DNA of 26,827 nucleotides, from contig DRGS01000062.1 of NCBI GenBank assembly GCA_011053245.1, forward strand, positions 1-26,827, given 5' to 3'. Below the pieces are notes generated by a model. That model ran no database searches, was not told where the DNA came from, and was given only the letters and a program-made list of their open reading frames with translations. The translations under genes were made by a program, and so were the position numbers. Below are positions 1 to 8,080 of the stretch, piece after piece (positions within the stretch are counted from its first letter, which is position 1; each line of letters starts with the position of its first letter). The DNA is from Phycisphaerales bacterium (GTDB lineage: Bacteria; Planctomycetota; Phycisphaerae; Sedimentisphaerales; Anaerohalosphaeraceae).

Positions 1-127
1 GAAGATGGATGAGTCGGTGCGGACGGGGTTGGGGGCTGGTGCGGGGGTGCTGGTGGGGACGGTGAGTAAGCTTGTTCTTGGCGGGTTGATATGGGTAATA
101 ATTGCGGTTGCGGCGTTTTGGCTTTGA
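1..127 (+). CDS. C-terminal end of a DUF456-like membrane protein (partial)
   Basis: An open frame enters from the left edge, with its first full codon at base 2, and stops at TGA 125-127. The 41 visible residues are a Gly-rich stretch (GLGAGAGVLVGTVSKLVLGG) followed by a hydrophobic helix ending in AVAAFWL. A Gly-rich helix, then GTxxKLVLG, then a terminal membrane helix, resembles the C-terminus of DUF456 integral membrane proteins. The function of that family is unknown. Only the tail is visible, so the family call is tentative. The reading frame itself is credible, because it shows G/C-rich third positions that stop exactly where the AT-rich spacer begins. Confidence 0.45.
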   Translation, partial: KMDESVRTGLGAGAGVLVGTVSKLVLGGLIWVIIAVAAFWL

Positions 128-146
128 TTGGCTTTATTGGCTTTAA

Positions 147-256
147 TTGGGTTCGTTTGGGTTCGTTTCCTTTTTGTTTTTTTGGAAAAAAAGCGTTGCA
201 AGTCATTATAGAACGAGAGTTTATAAATGTTAAACAAGTGTTTGAATTGGGTTCGT
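147..256 (+). repeat. 10-bp direct repeats TTGGGTTCGT
   Basis: TTGGGTTCGT occurs twice head to tail at 147-156 and 157-166, and a third exact copy lies at 247-256, again preceded by AA. The copies start about 100 bases apart in otherwise AT-rich DNA. The function is unknown. Confidence 0.6.
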
Positions 257-380
257 TTTCCATAAAAAAGGTTTTGTAGATTTACGGATTCTCGCAAAAA
301 TTCTGAGGGTTTTATATCAAATTTAAAAGATTGGCTTTTTGTCATTTTTTCACAGTTATTTACACTTTTGAACGGTTTAT

Positions 381-398
381 GTCCGCGAGATCGCGGAC
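381..398. repeat. Perfect stem-loop GTCCGCG-AGAT-CGCGGAC
   Basis: Seven-base arms at 381-387 and 392-398 enclose the loop AGAT. A run of T begins seven bases after the stem, at about 406. It could be a dispersed REP-like element or a loose rho-independent terminator for the upstream gene. The GC-rich arms stand out sharply from the AT-rich surroundings. Confidence 0.55.
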
Positions 399-417
399 TA
401 ACAGGTTTTTTTTTGAA

Positions 418-444
418 CCACGAAGCCCACGAAACACACGAAGA
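418..444 (+). repeat. 9-bp tandem repeat with core CACGAA
   Basis: Three consecutive 9-base units (418-426, 427-435, 436-444) share the core CACGAA and would translate as NHEAHETHE. This His-Glu periodic pattern is a widespread intergenic repeat type that often produces spurious ORF calls, so I do not treat it as coding. Confidence 0.6.
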
Positions 445-946
445 ACAGATTAAATTGTTGATGTCTGGCTGGGTTGGTTCTTTGAACCGACTATTGCGAT
501 ATGAAAAGACCCTGCTACGAAGCAAGCTTCTATCACGGCCTTTCCTTACCGCAAGACAGCTACGCTGTCCCATCCATATGACCTCTAAACTACTTACTTT
601 AAGTATATATTTCATATTATGTTTATGCTCTTTCAAAAAAACATACCCCCTCTATACTTTGCACGAACTTGCGCGTTTGATGCAAAAATCGGTGATTTTT
701 TTTGGGGTTGAAATCGGTAAGTCGTTGTTAGAAAAGGAGTAAAAAATTTTTATTTTTTTGCCCTATAGCCAGATAGTGCAAGCGCGTTTGGAAGATATTT
801 TTGATGATAGGGGTTAGGGACAGGCGGGTTTTGGAGGGTTTTCTGTGAAATTTTGATATTTTGTAAGTTTTGTTGTGGACAAAGGAGTTATATCTTGTTA
901 TTATGGGTTTAAGCTACATACGCACGACTTTCTTAAGGAGAGCAGG

Positions 947-1600
947 ATGAAAAGATCATTGTTAATAATTGTTTTTGTTGGGATGTGCGCATCGGCTTCG
1001 TTTGCTACCGTAATCAATCCTCCTGACTGGCGGGGTTCGGTTGGCTCTACTTATCAGGAATGGGATTTTTCTACTTCCGATACTTCTCCAATCTCTGATG
1101 ATTATAATAATCCCTACGGCACTCCTGAGGTAGACACCTCAATTAGCGGTGACTGGTATGCCGAAAGTCACGGGCATCAGGGCCTGTGGGATGCTCTGAG
1201 TATTAATTTATCCGTTCCAGCAGACACAACAACTACGAATGATATTAAGTATCAGATTCAGATGGTATGGCTTGGGTTGTCATCTTCGCCTGTAGAATTG
1301 AGTCTCTATGTGTGGGATGAGCTTAACTCCGCATCCGCCGTGGAGGCGGTTATTATTGAAGATGAATCTATTCTGGACTTTTGGAACTATACAACTTTTG
1401 AGGTTACAACTTCTGCTTTTGATTCAACTCCACTGTTATACTATGAGGCAGAAATAACAAGCATTTCCCGAATTATACCTGTTTTTGTTGACAAAATAGT
1501 CGTCGATGCTATTATTGTCCCGGAGCCTGCGAGTTTGCTTTTGTTCGGAGCAGGGCTGGTTTTGTTGGGACGACGGAATGGTAAAGTAAGGGTTCACTAA
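947..1600 (+). CDS. PEP-CTERM sorting domain protein (217 aa)
   Basis: A secreted protein of unknown function. The start is ATG 947, which has an AAGGAG ribosome site 7 bases upstream and begins a clean signal peptide (MKRSLLIIVFVGMCASASFA). The longer open frame from 875 lacks these. The body, about residues 22-185, is a beta-rich extracellular domain without catalytic motifs that I recognise. The C-terminus carries the PEP-CTERM signal: VPEP at about 191-194, a hydrophobic helix (ASLLLFGAGLVLLG), then RR and a basic tail. In known systems this signal is recognised by an exosortase for surface sorting or release. The neighbour downstream is another exported protein on the same strand, 101 bases away. 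Confidence 0.85.
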   Translation: MKRSLLIIVFVGMCASASFATVINPPDWRGSVGSTYQEWDFSTSDTSPISDDYNNPYGTPEVDTSISGDWYAESHGHQGLWDALSINLSVPADTTTTNDIKYQIQMVWLGLSSSPVELSLYVWDELNSASAVEAVIIEDESILDFWNYTTFEVTTSAFDSTPLLYYEAEITSISRIIPVFVDKIVVDAIIVPEPASLLLFGAGLVLLGRRNGKVRVH

Positions 1601-1614
1601 ATCGTTGGATCAAG

Positions 1615-1634
1615 ATTCCAGCCTGCGCTGGAAT
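1615..1634. repeat. Hairpin ATTCCAGC-CTGC-GCTGGAAT
   Basis: Perfect 8-base arms (1615-1622 and 1627-1634) enclose a 4-base loop, followed by GACAAG. A related, degenerate copy with GCCTGCGC..GGAATGAC lies at 5479-5501. This is a common type of dispersed intergenic element. Because it sits 15 bases after the PEP-CTERM stop codon, it may also act as a transcript-end hairpin, although no T-run follows. Confidence 0.55.
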
Positions 1635-1701
1635 GACAAGAATTATTAATTTAACAAATCTAATCGACCTTGCGGACGGGGTTCATCTAAAGGAGAGAAT
1701 T

Positions 1702-4467
1702 ATGCAGCGCGGGAACATTTTATCAGTAGTAGCGATTGTTGTTTGTTTTTCAATTGTGCTTTTGGCTACTTCAATCGTATTGGCAGTTGACGAGCCGGAT
1801 AGCGAGATCATTATCAGTTCGGCGGGAACCTATTCAGTTAGCTCAGAGCAGGGTACTTCTCCGGATACTGTATTTGCTCAAAACTCCCGATCTCAGCAGG
1901 CCGCTGCAAACGATGCTTTAATTACATTTGATGATCCCTCCGTTGGGACTTCTATCACAAACCAGTATGCCGATCTGGGTATTATTTTTGGCGGCGACAG
2001 TCCCTATATTGAATTTGATCTCTCTAATCCCACAAGTCCGGTTTTGTCAGGGTCGCCTACATTTCAGGGGGAGATCGAAGGGTATTTTGTAAATCCAGAT
2101 GACGGAACAACTCCAATGTTCATATCTTCATTTTCACTGGATGCGGGAAATTTCGATGAACTTGAAACGACTCGCATTCAATGGTTTGATCGCTATGGCA
2201 ATAAGATCGGGGAGGTATTTAATTCTGAACTCGGCATTCAGCATTTCGACATAAATGGAATCGATATTGTCAGTTGGAGCATTGACGTGGTAACAACGGA
2301 TCCTGCGGGCTTTGCCATTGACAATGTTGACTTCGATCCCAATGACCTGTTATATTTAATGGAGTTTACGAAAGTAGATGATGTTAACGACTTCGACTGT
2401 GTCGGGCCGGGGGAGGATATTACCTATACGATCTGCTGGGAGGAGCCTGACTATTTGACGCTTGAAGACGCGAAGATCATTGACTACTTGCCTGCTGAGG
2501 TTTCCTACATAGGCGGGCACTGGTCAACGGACCCGAATTGCATACTTTGCTGGGTAGAGGATACTAATTATGACCCGAATACACATAGCTATACCTGGGA
2601 TATCGGTACATTAGAGCCTAACGATGTTGGCTGTGTGAGTCTTACGGTAACGGTTAACGGGGGGGTCGAGCCGGGTATGAAAATATATAACGATGCCGAG
2701 TTAGTTTCCGGGGGTGTTGTCCATGCGTGGGCTGATGAAGAAACGGTTGTGTGCTGCTGGGATACGGTCGATCCGAATATTATTTATGTCGATAAGCGGG
2801 CGATAGGAAATGATAACGGTACAAGCTGGGACGATGCTTATGTCGACTTGCAGGACGCTCTTTACCGCGCGGCTGACTCAAATTGTGTCGACGGGGGGTT
2901 TACGATCCTCGTTGCGCAAGGGACATATTCGCCCGGCTATGATACTGCGGACACATACGAGCTACTCGCAGGGGTGAAAGTATTCGGCGGGTACAGGACC
3001 GGGGGCGGCGGGCGCAACCCGGACCGATATGAAACTATTTTGACAGGCGTTGCCGATCCGAACTCGATCAACAATGACGCAGTCGTTACGATGGGCGCAG
3101 ATACATTGTTAGATGGCTTTACGGTAACGGAATCCGCCGACTACGGTATTTATGGCGATGGAGCGGACTTTACCGTCAGAAACTGCATCGTTACGGACAA
3201 CCAGCAATACGGCATCTACACACTCGATGGCGATATAACAATCGCATGGTGCAACATAACGGACAGTGGAGAACATGGGATTCGTCACGAGGGCGATGGT
3301 TTCTCGTTAACCGTTGAAAATTCGCAGGTAAAGCGGAACAAACGACATGGAATATTTACCAACGGATCGATACTGATAGTTAAGAACTGCATCATTTCAA
3401 GTAACGGTTCCGTTGGTCAAACATATTATGGAATTCATATTGAAAACCCGGCTGACGATCCTGTGCTGTATAACAATACAATTGTCTATAACGCTATTGA
3501 GGGTATCTCATTCGTAGATAACGGCGACAGCGGCGGCGATCCGAACGGCAATGACTGGCCAGACATACAGAACTGTATCGTCTATTTCAATAACGATAGC
3601 GGCGATCAGATGGCAGGGATGTATTCGGACGATGTATCGGCTTATTCGTGTGTTCAGGATTGCAACGAGCTTAACAATAACATAAATGATTTTCCGGGCT
3701 TTGCATATACTATCGACCCAAACGAGACAATGCCGTATCCTGATAACTATCACTTAGCTTACGACTCGGTGTGTGTCGATGCTGGCGACCCCAACTTAGT
3801 TACCGATCCCGATGCGCAGGACATTGACGGTGAGGATCGGGAGTACGGCGGCTCTGTGGATATGGGAGCGGATGAAGCTTATTCGTGTGACGAGCCTTTG
3901 AGTGAAGATGACATTTACAACGCTCTGGACTGGAACGCTGACGGGATTGTTAATTATGAGGAGTTTGAGTATTTTTCATTAGCGTGGTTGAGTCATGACC
4001 CGAACGACCCGGCTGTGCAGGATCCGAACGATCCTGTCAATGACCCCGACGACCCGGCCTACATACATCCTGATCGTTTAATAGATTGGTACGAGTGGAA
4101 GTATATGTGCAATCTGGATGATTCGGGTGACAGTCAATATGAGATCGATCTGGCGGACCTGACGGAGTTTATTGATAACGGTTATTGGTTGTGGATCGCG
4201 TGCTGGAAGCAGAGCGATATGGACAGGGTTGAAAGTATGATGATGGCGATGGGCGGCGGTGAAAGTATGGAGATGACCATGTCGATCCCAATGGAGTATT
4301 CTTCGCAGGTAGCAATTCCAACCGAAGAAGTTGCTATACCCGAAGAAAGCCTTGAAGATATCCTCGGATATCTGGATGTCTTCATCAAAGAAGATCCCAC
4401 GAATGTCGAGAATCTATATGACATGAAAGACTACCTTGAAGAATTATTGATAGAGATACAGGAATAA
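1702..4467 (+). CDS. Exported beta-helix protein with DUF11-like and dockerin-like domains (921 aa)
   Basis: A large secreted protein with no enzyme signature that I can identify. ATG 1702 is chosen over an in-frame start at 1633 because AAAGGAGAG lies just upstream and the signal peptide begins here (about residues 1-29). Visible order: an N-terminal beta domain (about 73-213, ITFDDPSVGT...), a DUF11/conserved-repeat-like domain (about 219-345: GEDITYTICWE, LPAEVSYIGG, WDIGTLEPNDVG), a right-handed parallel beta-helix region (about 359-725) opening with IYVDKRAIGNDNGTSWDDAY and closing with DxGDP and VDMGADE, then a dockerin-like EF-hand (DWNADGIVNYEEF, 743-755). A DP-rich linker, a second weaker half-repeat, a Met-rich patch (840-864) and an acidic helical tail follow. 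The dockerin-like end suggests attachment to a surface partner (inference). No PEP-CTERM signal is present. Confidence 0.8.
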   Translation: MQRGNILSVVAIVVCFSIVLLATSIVLAVDEPDSEIIISSAGTYSVSSEQGTSPDTVFAQNSRSQQAAANDALITFDDPSVGTSITNQYADLGIIFGGDSPYIEFDLSNPTSPVLSGSPTFQGEIEGYFVNPDDGTTPMFISSFSLDAGNFDELETTRIQWFDRYGNKIGEVFNSELGIQHFDINGIDIVSWSIDVVTTDPAGFAIDNVDFDPNDLLYLMEFTKVDDVNDFDCVGPGEDITYTICWEEPDYLTLEDAKIIDYLPAEVSYIGGHWSTDPNCILCWVEDTNYDPNTHSYTWDIGTLEPNDVGCVSLTVTVNGGVEPGMKIYNDAELVSGGVVHAWADEETVVCCWDTVDPNIIYVDKRAIGNDNGTSWDDAYVDLQDALYRAADSNCVDGGFTILVAQGTYSPGYDTADTYELLAGVKVFGGYRTGGGGRNPDRYETILTGVADPNSINNDAVVTMGADTLLDGFTVTESADYGIYGDGADFTVRNCIVTDNQQYGIYTLDGDITIAWCNITDSGEHGIRHEGDGFSLTVENSQVKRNKRHGIFTNGSILIVKNCIISSNGSVGQTYYGIHIENPADDPVLYNNTIVYNAIEGISFVDNGDSGGDPNGNDWPDIQNCIVYFNNDSGDQMAGMYSDDVSAYSCVQDCNELNNNINDFPGFAYTIDPNETMPYPDNYHLAYDSVCVDAGDPNLVTDPDAQDIDGEDREYGGSVDMGADEAYSCDEPLSEDDIYNALDWNADGIVNYEEFEYFSLAWLSHDPNDPAVQDPNDPVNDPDDPAYIHPDRLIDWYEWKYMCNLDDSGDSQYEIDLADLTEFIDNGYWLWIACWKQSDMDRVESMMMAMGGGESMEMTMSIPMEYSSQVAIPTEEVAIPEESLEDILGYLDVFIKEDPTNVENLYDMKDYLEELLIEIQE

Positions 4468-4469
4468 TC

Positions 4470-4498
4470 TTGACTTTTTGAGACAGATTTGATATTCT
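4470..4498 (+). promoter_or_regulatory. Candidate sigma-70 promoter for the pseudopilin gene
   Basis: TTGACT (4470-4475) and TATTCT (4493-4498) are separated by 17 bases. TGA immediately precedes the -10 hexamer, giving an extended -10. It starts 2 bases after the stop codon of the beta-helix gene and about 40 bases ahead of the pseudopilin start. Confidence 0.5.
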
Positions 4499-4536
4499 AT
4501 TAGAAGAGATATTGTAATTAATGGAGAGATGAATTT

Positions 4537-5337
4537 ATGAAGAACCCCAGAGCTTTTACCCTCATTGAATTACTTGTTGTGATCGCGATTATCGCTTTGC
4601 TACTGTCAATAATGGTGCCCGCACTGAGTATGGCGAAGGAAAAGGCCCATAACCTTTTATGTCGCACGAATGTACGTGCCCTTTCATTAGGCTTTAGAGT
4701 TTACGCCGAATCAAATGATGGGAAGATTTTTGGTTACGGATCTGGTGGAAGTAACAATTTGTGGTTGATGCAAATTGCAGATATGCTTGGCGAGGTCGAC
4801 AAGGTACGCTATTGTCCCTCGACAAAACGCAATCCAACACCCATCCCAATCATCCCCCCCGACAATAATTGGGGCAGTGCCAGCGAAACCTGGATTTGGC
4901 TTGCAGATGTTACTGAGCCAGAGCATGGCTCTTTCGGAATTAATGGTTACTTTTATTCCAGCACTTCACCTTCTTATGTACCTGCCGCCGAGTGGGAAGC
5001 GAGTGCATGGGGGAATGTAAATGTGGCAGGCCGTGCCTCAGCTATCCCGGTTTTTGTCGATTCGATATGGGTTGACTTCTGGCTGCAGGATGATGATGTT
5101 GTGCCGGCTGGGCACGATTTGGAAACAGGAGATGATGGTGGCAATGGTGCGACCAGAAACCATATGCTCCGATGTATGGTTGACCGTCACGGCGGCAAGC
5201 TCAGTGTAGCGTTTCTGGATGGACATGTCGAGCCTGTTGCTTTGAAGAAAATGTGGTCCCTGAAATGGAGCAAGGGGTTTAAGACCGATAGCGAGGATCA
5301 TCTCCGATCAGACGGTACACCGATTTATAAAAAGTAA
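4537..5337 (+). CDS. Type II secretion-like pseudopilin with H-X9-DG C-terminus (266 aa)
   Basis: The N-terminus is a prepilin signal: MKNPRA, then FTLIELLVVIAIIALLLSIM, with the conserved Glu at mature position 5 and cleavage expected between A6 and F7. Ala replaces the usual Gly at -1. The C-terminal part carries HGGKLSVAFLDG, the H-X9-DG motif found in very large families of planctomycete pseudopilins. The middle region has no recognisable domain. GGAGAG lies 9 bases before the ATG. The protein is probably an inner-membrane anchored pilin-like subunit, processed by a prepilin peptidase encoded elsewhere. Planctomycete genomes carry many such paralogues, and the precise role of any one is unknown. 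Confidence 0.88.
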   Translation: MKNPRAFTLIELLVVIAIIALLLSIMVPALSMAKEKAHNLLCRTNVRALSLGFRVYAESNDGKIFGYGSGGSNNLWLMQIADMLGEVDKVRYCPSTKRNPTPIPIIPPDNNWGSASETWIWLADVTEPEHGSFGINGYFYSSTSPSYVPAAEWEASAWGNVNVAGRASAIPVFVDSIWVDFWLQDDDVVPAGHDLETGDDGGNGATRNHMLRCMVDRHGGKLSVAFLDGHVEPVALKKMWSLKWSKGFKTDSEDHLRSDGTPIYKK

Positions 5338-5605
5338 TTCATGATCATTCTACATACACCGCCTTCATAGACGCAATGATAAACATAGCCGAAACCGCTG
5401 CCCAAGACCCCTTCGACTTCGCTCAGGACAAGCGGGGCTAAACGAGGGGGATCGCTTTGCGATGCTTATTTAATGTGGATTCGGCGCCTGCGCGGGAATG
5501 ACCCGTCTTCGTCAGAGGCTACGACGCGGCAGGCAGGGGGGGAGTTAGTTATTAGTTTTTGGTTTTTGGTATTTAGTTAACGGCAACTGGTTATCGTTAT
5601 CTTAC
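5338..5605. other. Repeat-rich spacer between convergent genes
   Basis: No gene is seen. The spacer holds a CCTTCGACTTCGCTCAGGAC-type element (5410-5429), a hairpin ATCGC-TTT-GCGAT (5451-5463), a degenerate copy of the 1615 hairpin (about 5479-5501) and a T/G-rich TTAGTTATTAGTTTTTGG stretch (about 5545-5577). The flanking genes converge, so this is a 3'-to-3' gap where such elements are tolerated. Confidence 0.5.
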
Positions 5606-6745
5606 CTATGCCTGGACCGCCCCCAATTCACAGAGATTGATGAAATCTCGCTGTCTTTTATTGAGGGTCGCGATGCCGCCCATGCGATCTGCATTAGTGC
5701 GTATGAAAAGCGAACTGGTTACAATGTCCCGCACTGTAATCGCCATCTTTTTTTTGCCGGTAGCGAAGAGTCCCATGCCTTTTACGAGAAATGCTACCGG
5801 AGTTTTTTGGCCCTTGTCTATAAGCGAACGTATCCTGGCGGTTATTTTTTTGGCATCTGGTTTTTCCAGCCACAACGGCGGACCGTTCGAATAAATCAAT
5901 TCCTGGGGAGTCAAAACACCTCTTAACAACCGTTGGCAATCTTTCTTTCGCAGAAAAGAGGCTATGGTGTCATTTGTGAAATAGCTGACAGACTCATAGT
6001 TGCCGCAGGCATCGTAAATACCCTTTCGAAGGCATAGGGCCGCTTGCTGTATCTTAGCGTTATCTATCGGTTTGGCTTTGAGGGCTGGTGGTTGCTTTAG
6101 ACGGTCATTGCATTTTTTTACAACTTTTCTCGTAAGTTGTAAAGAGCTGTTCGGGCTGGATGTTGAGATGATCAAACCGTGCTTTTCGAGGAAAAGAATC
6201 CGCGGTTTTACTCCGTGTTGGTCCTGGTATTTTGCTGTTAGTGCAGTGATCTTTTTAGCCACCATATATCCGGGATCGGCACAAGGTACCCACAGGAACG
6301 GCTTGCGCAGATCCTTAAAAAGTTTTTCGAGTTTTGCTTTGCCATCTTTGGCATTTACATAGGCACCTACCGCATTTGGGTGAATATGGATCACACACTT
6401 GTCGAGATAGGCATGCAAATGTGCTTCGACGGACGGACGCGAGCGGTCGCTAATATTGTCATCGCAGGCTAAAAGAAGACGATTAACCACTTCCGGCTCA
6501 CGAATATGGACCGGCAATTTGGCCAGCGATCCATCCTGCAAAAGTGCGATAACAGATGCAAGCTTCATTCTTCGCCAACCCTTTTTGGGGTCCATGTCCT
6601 TGAGCGCGGTGCCGCTTGCCTTTATGTACATGAATTTTCCATCGTCAGTCTTGATCGAGGTGTTACCGCCGCCGCCCTGTACAAAAGAAGGGTTCTTACC
6701 GGCTGCGTTAGAAATTCTGACGAGATCAGATATCGCCTTGTTCAT
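5606..6745 (-). CDS. Class II aldolase/adducin-family protein, RhaD/RhaEW aldolase-like (379 aa)
   Basis: Likely a metal-dependent class II aldolase acting on a phosphorylated sugar. Visible motifs are the Gly-rich FVQGGGGNTS loop (21-30), PSVEAHLH with Glu107 as a candidate catalytic acid, IHIHPNA with candidate metal ligands His120 and His122, and EKHG with His189. The C-terminal part (about 255-379; RGVLTPQELIY, VAFLVKGMGLFATG, ending INLCELGAVQA) matches the second aldolase section of the bifunctional rhamnulose-1-phosphate aldolase/short-chain dehydrogenase proteins. The dehydrogenase half is absent, and the frame ends with a normal stop. The substrate is uncertain. It is transcribed towards the pseudopilin and away from hemC, and has no evident link with heme synthesis. 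Confidence 0.72.
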   Translation of the reverse strand: MNKAISDLVRISNAAGKNPSFVQGGGGNTSIKTDDGKFMYIKASGTALKDMDPKKGWRRMKLASVIALLQDGSLAKLPVHIREPEVVNRLLLACDDNISDRSRPSVEAHLHAYLDKCVIHIHPNAVGAYVNAKDGKAKLEKLFKDLRKPFLWVPCADPGYMVAKKITALTAKYQDQHGVKPRILFLEKHGLIISTSSPNSSLQLTRKVVKKCNDRLKQPPALKAKPIDNAKIQQAALCLRKGIYDACGNYESVSYFTNDTIASFLRKKDCQRLLRGVLTPQELIYSNGPPLWLEKPDAKKITARIRSLIDKGQKTPVAFLVKGMGLFATGKKKMAITVRDIVTSSLFIRTNADRMGGIATLNKRQRDFINLCELGAVQA

Positions 6746-6934
6746 TCGTTGTAACTCTAAAAGATACTTTAATTATTTATCGCGGTTCTTTTTCGGCCGA
6801 GGTTTGCCCGTAACCGCTACGGACATCGCTGCTGTTTTTGAAAAATCTCTTCTGTTCGTAATTGGTGCCTTAAGAATTCGTAATGATCTGTGCGTGTTTA
6901 TGTACCAGTTTTCGGGGCGAAAGTCAAAAAGATA

Positions 6935-6963
6935 CTTCCAATTACATCGAGATGTTGTATAAT
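6935..6963 (+). promoter_or_regulatory. Candidate hemC promoter with perfect -10
   Basis: A consensus TATAAT lies at 6958-6963, with a poor -35 (CTTCCA, 6935-6940) 17 bases upstream. The weak -35 would fit dependence on an activator. The -10 is embedded in a 16-base palindrome. The hemC start is about 98 bases downstream. Confidence 0.35.
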
Positions 6964-6973
6964 TGTAATTATA
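6958..6973. promoter_or_regulatory. 16-bp palindrome TATAATT-GT-AATTATA (candidate operator)
   Basis: Perfect 7-base arms flank a 2-base centre and overlap the proposed hemC -10 hexamer. A palindrome of the same size and very similar sequence (TATATTT-TG-AAATATA) lies at 11451-11466 ahead of hemA. The pair fits TATAWTT-N2-AAWTATA and may be the binding site of a shared dimeric regulator (inference). Confidence 0.4.
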
Positions 6974-7060
6974 GGTATATACTACAAGGCTATTGGCAGG
7001 GGTATATGTGGAAATATCGTATGATAGTTGAGCTAAACAACTAAATAGAGGTTATTTGTG

Positions 7061-7990
7061 ATGCGAACGATAAGGATAGCAACGAGGGCAAGCAAGCTTG
7101 CTTTGACTCAATCGAACTATGTGGCGGACCTGATCAGGGGCGTGAGCGGCGAAGTTGAGGTCGAATTAGTGCGGATATCGACCAAGGGGGACAGGGATAA
7201 ATCTGAATTCCTTTATAAGGGCAGCTCGGTTGGATATTTTACTTCCGAGGTTGAAAACGCGCTGCTGGACGGCAGGGGGGATGTGGCGGTTCACAGCCTG
7301 AAGGATCTTCCGACGGCGATTACCGAAGGGCTGGTTGTCGCTGCGATACCGACGCGAGAATCGGTTGCCGATGTGATCGTTGCCGGTGACAGTGTCAAAA
7401 GCGTTGCTGACCTTGCGGCTGGGGCGACGGTGGGGACATCGAGTCTTCGACGTATCGCACAGCTTCAGCATATGCGAAACGATCTGAAAAGTGTCCCGCT
7501 TCGGGGCAATGTCGAGACGCGGGTTGGCAAGGTAGCCAGCGGCGAAGTAGATGCTATCATTATCGCTCATGCAGGGCTTAATCGCCTTGGGCTTTCGGAT
7601 AATATATCCGTTGTGCTTTCGCCGGACGAGTTTGTGCCGGCACCTGCTCAAGGCGCGCTTGCGATCCAGACCCGCAGCGACGATTCGGAGATATTGAAGA
7701 TCATATCGCAACTCGACGATGCCGAGGCGAGGTTAACGGCTGAGACGGAGCGGCATATATTGGCTGCGATGCATGGCGGATGCAGCATACCGTTAGGGGC
7801 ATACTCACATATTGACGGCGATGTGATGACGATCTGCGCGGTTATCTCGGATCCGGAAGGCGAGCGGTATATCAAACGCGTCGAGTCCTGTCCTGTCAGC
7901 GAGGCGAAAGCGACCGCTGAGAAACTGGTCGAACAACTCTTCGAAGCCGGAGCGCAACAAATCCTCGATGGTATACGGAAAGAAGGTTAA
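7061..7990 (+). CDS. hemC: Hydroxymethylbilane synthase (porphobilinogen deaminase, 309 aa)
   Basis: Cytosolic enzyme that joins four porphobilinogen units into hydroxymethylbilane. Family signatures are intact: IATRASKLALTQ at the N-terminus, VHSLKDLPT with the catalytic Asp82, GTSSLRR (125-131), LRGNVETR (148-154), and MHGGCSIPLGAY with Cys241, which anchors the dipyrromethane cofactor. Length is normal. ATG 7061 is preferred, with AGAGG nine bases upstream; an adjacent GTG at 7058 would add one residue. It is the first gene of the plus-strand heme region and is followed after 90 bases by the PAS protein. Confidence 0.96.
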   Translation: MRTIRIATRASKLALTQSNYVADLIRGVSGEVEVELVRISTKGDRDKSEFLYKGSSVGYFTSEVENALLDGRGDVAVHSLKDLPTAITEGLVVAAIPTRESVADVIVAGDSVKSVADLAAGATVGTSSLRRIAQLQHMRNDLKSVPLRGNVETRVGKVASGEVDAIIIAHAGLNRLGLSDNISVVLSPDEFVPAPAQGALAIQTRSDDSEILKIISQLDDAEARLTAETERHILAAMHGGCSIPLGAYSHIDGDVMTICAVISDPEGERYIKRVESCPVSEAKATAEKLVEQLFEAGAQQILDGIRKEG

Positions 7991-8080
7991 GAAGTGGTCG
8001 TTTAGTCTGCTGCGAATTTGGCAGTTAACAACAATCGAATTTATGAATTTTGTGCAGTAGAGGTTTTCAGGAAGAGTTTT

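Larger units (their letters stand above)
128..946. other. AT-rich, repeat-bearing spacer without a convincing gene
   Basis: About 820 bases separate the DUF456-like tail from the PEP-CTERM gene. Open frames exist at 91-279 and 368-742, but they are low-complexity translations of repeats, have no good ribosome site and show no recognisable domain. The stretch holds a 10-bp unit TTGGGTTCGT in tandem (147-156, 157-166) and again at 247-256, a GTCCGCG stem-loop (381-398), a 9-bp CACGAA-type tandem (418-444) and an inverted repeat GACAGC-TAC-GCTGTC (555-569). Long T-runs follow the first stem-loop. I read it as intergenic repeat DNA. Confidence 0.6.
6746..7060. other. Divergent intergenic region between the aldolase gene and hemC
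   Basis: About 315 bases without a convincing gene. The one long plus-strand frame here is mainly antisense to the aldolase. An 11-base direct repeat AAAAGATACTT (6759-6769 and 6927-6937), each followed within two bases by AATTA and then ATCG, brackets about 157 bases. The right end holds the AT palindrome and likely promoter of hemC. Confidence 0.5.

Noticed and set aside
91..279. Open frame of 62 codons overlapping the end of the DUF456-like gene
   Set aside because: It overlaps a better frame, and its sequence is a translation of the TTGGGTTCGT repeats.
368..742. Open frame of 124 codons in the left spacer
   Set aside because: It begins within a repeat hairpin and translates a CACGAA tandem. 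No ribosome site, no domain and no compositional match to the neighbouring genes.
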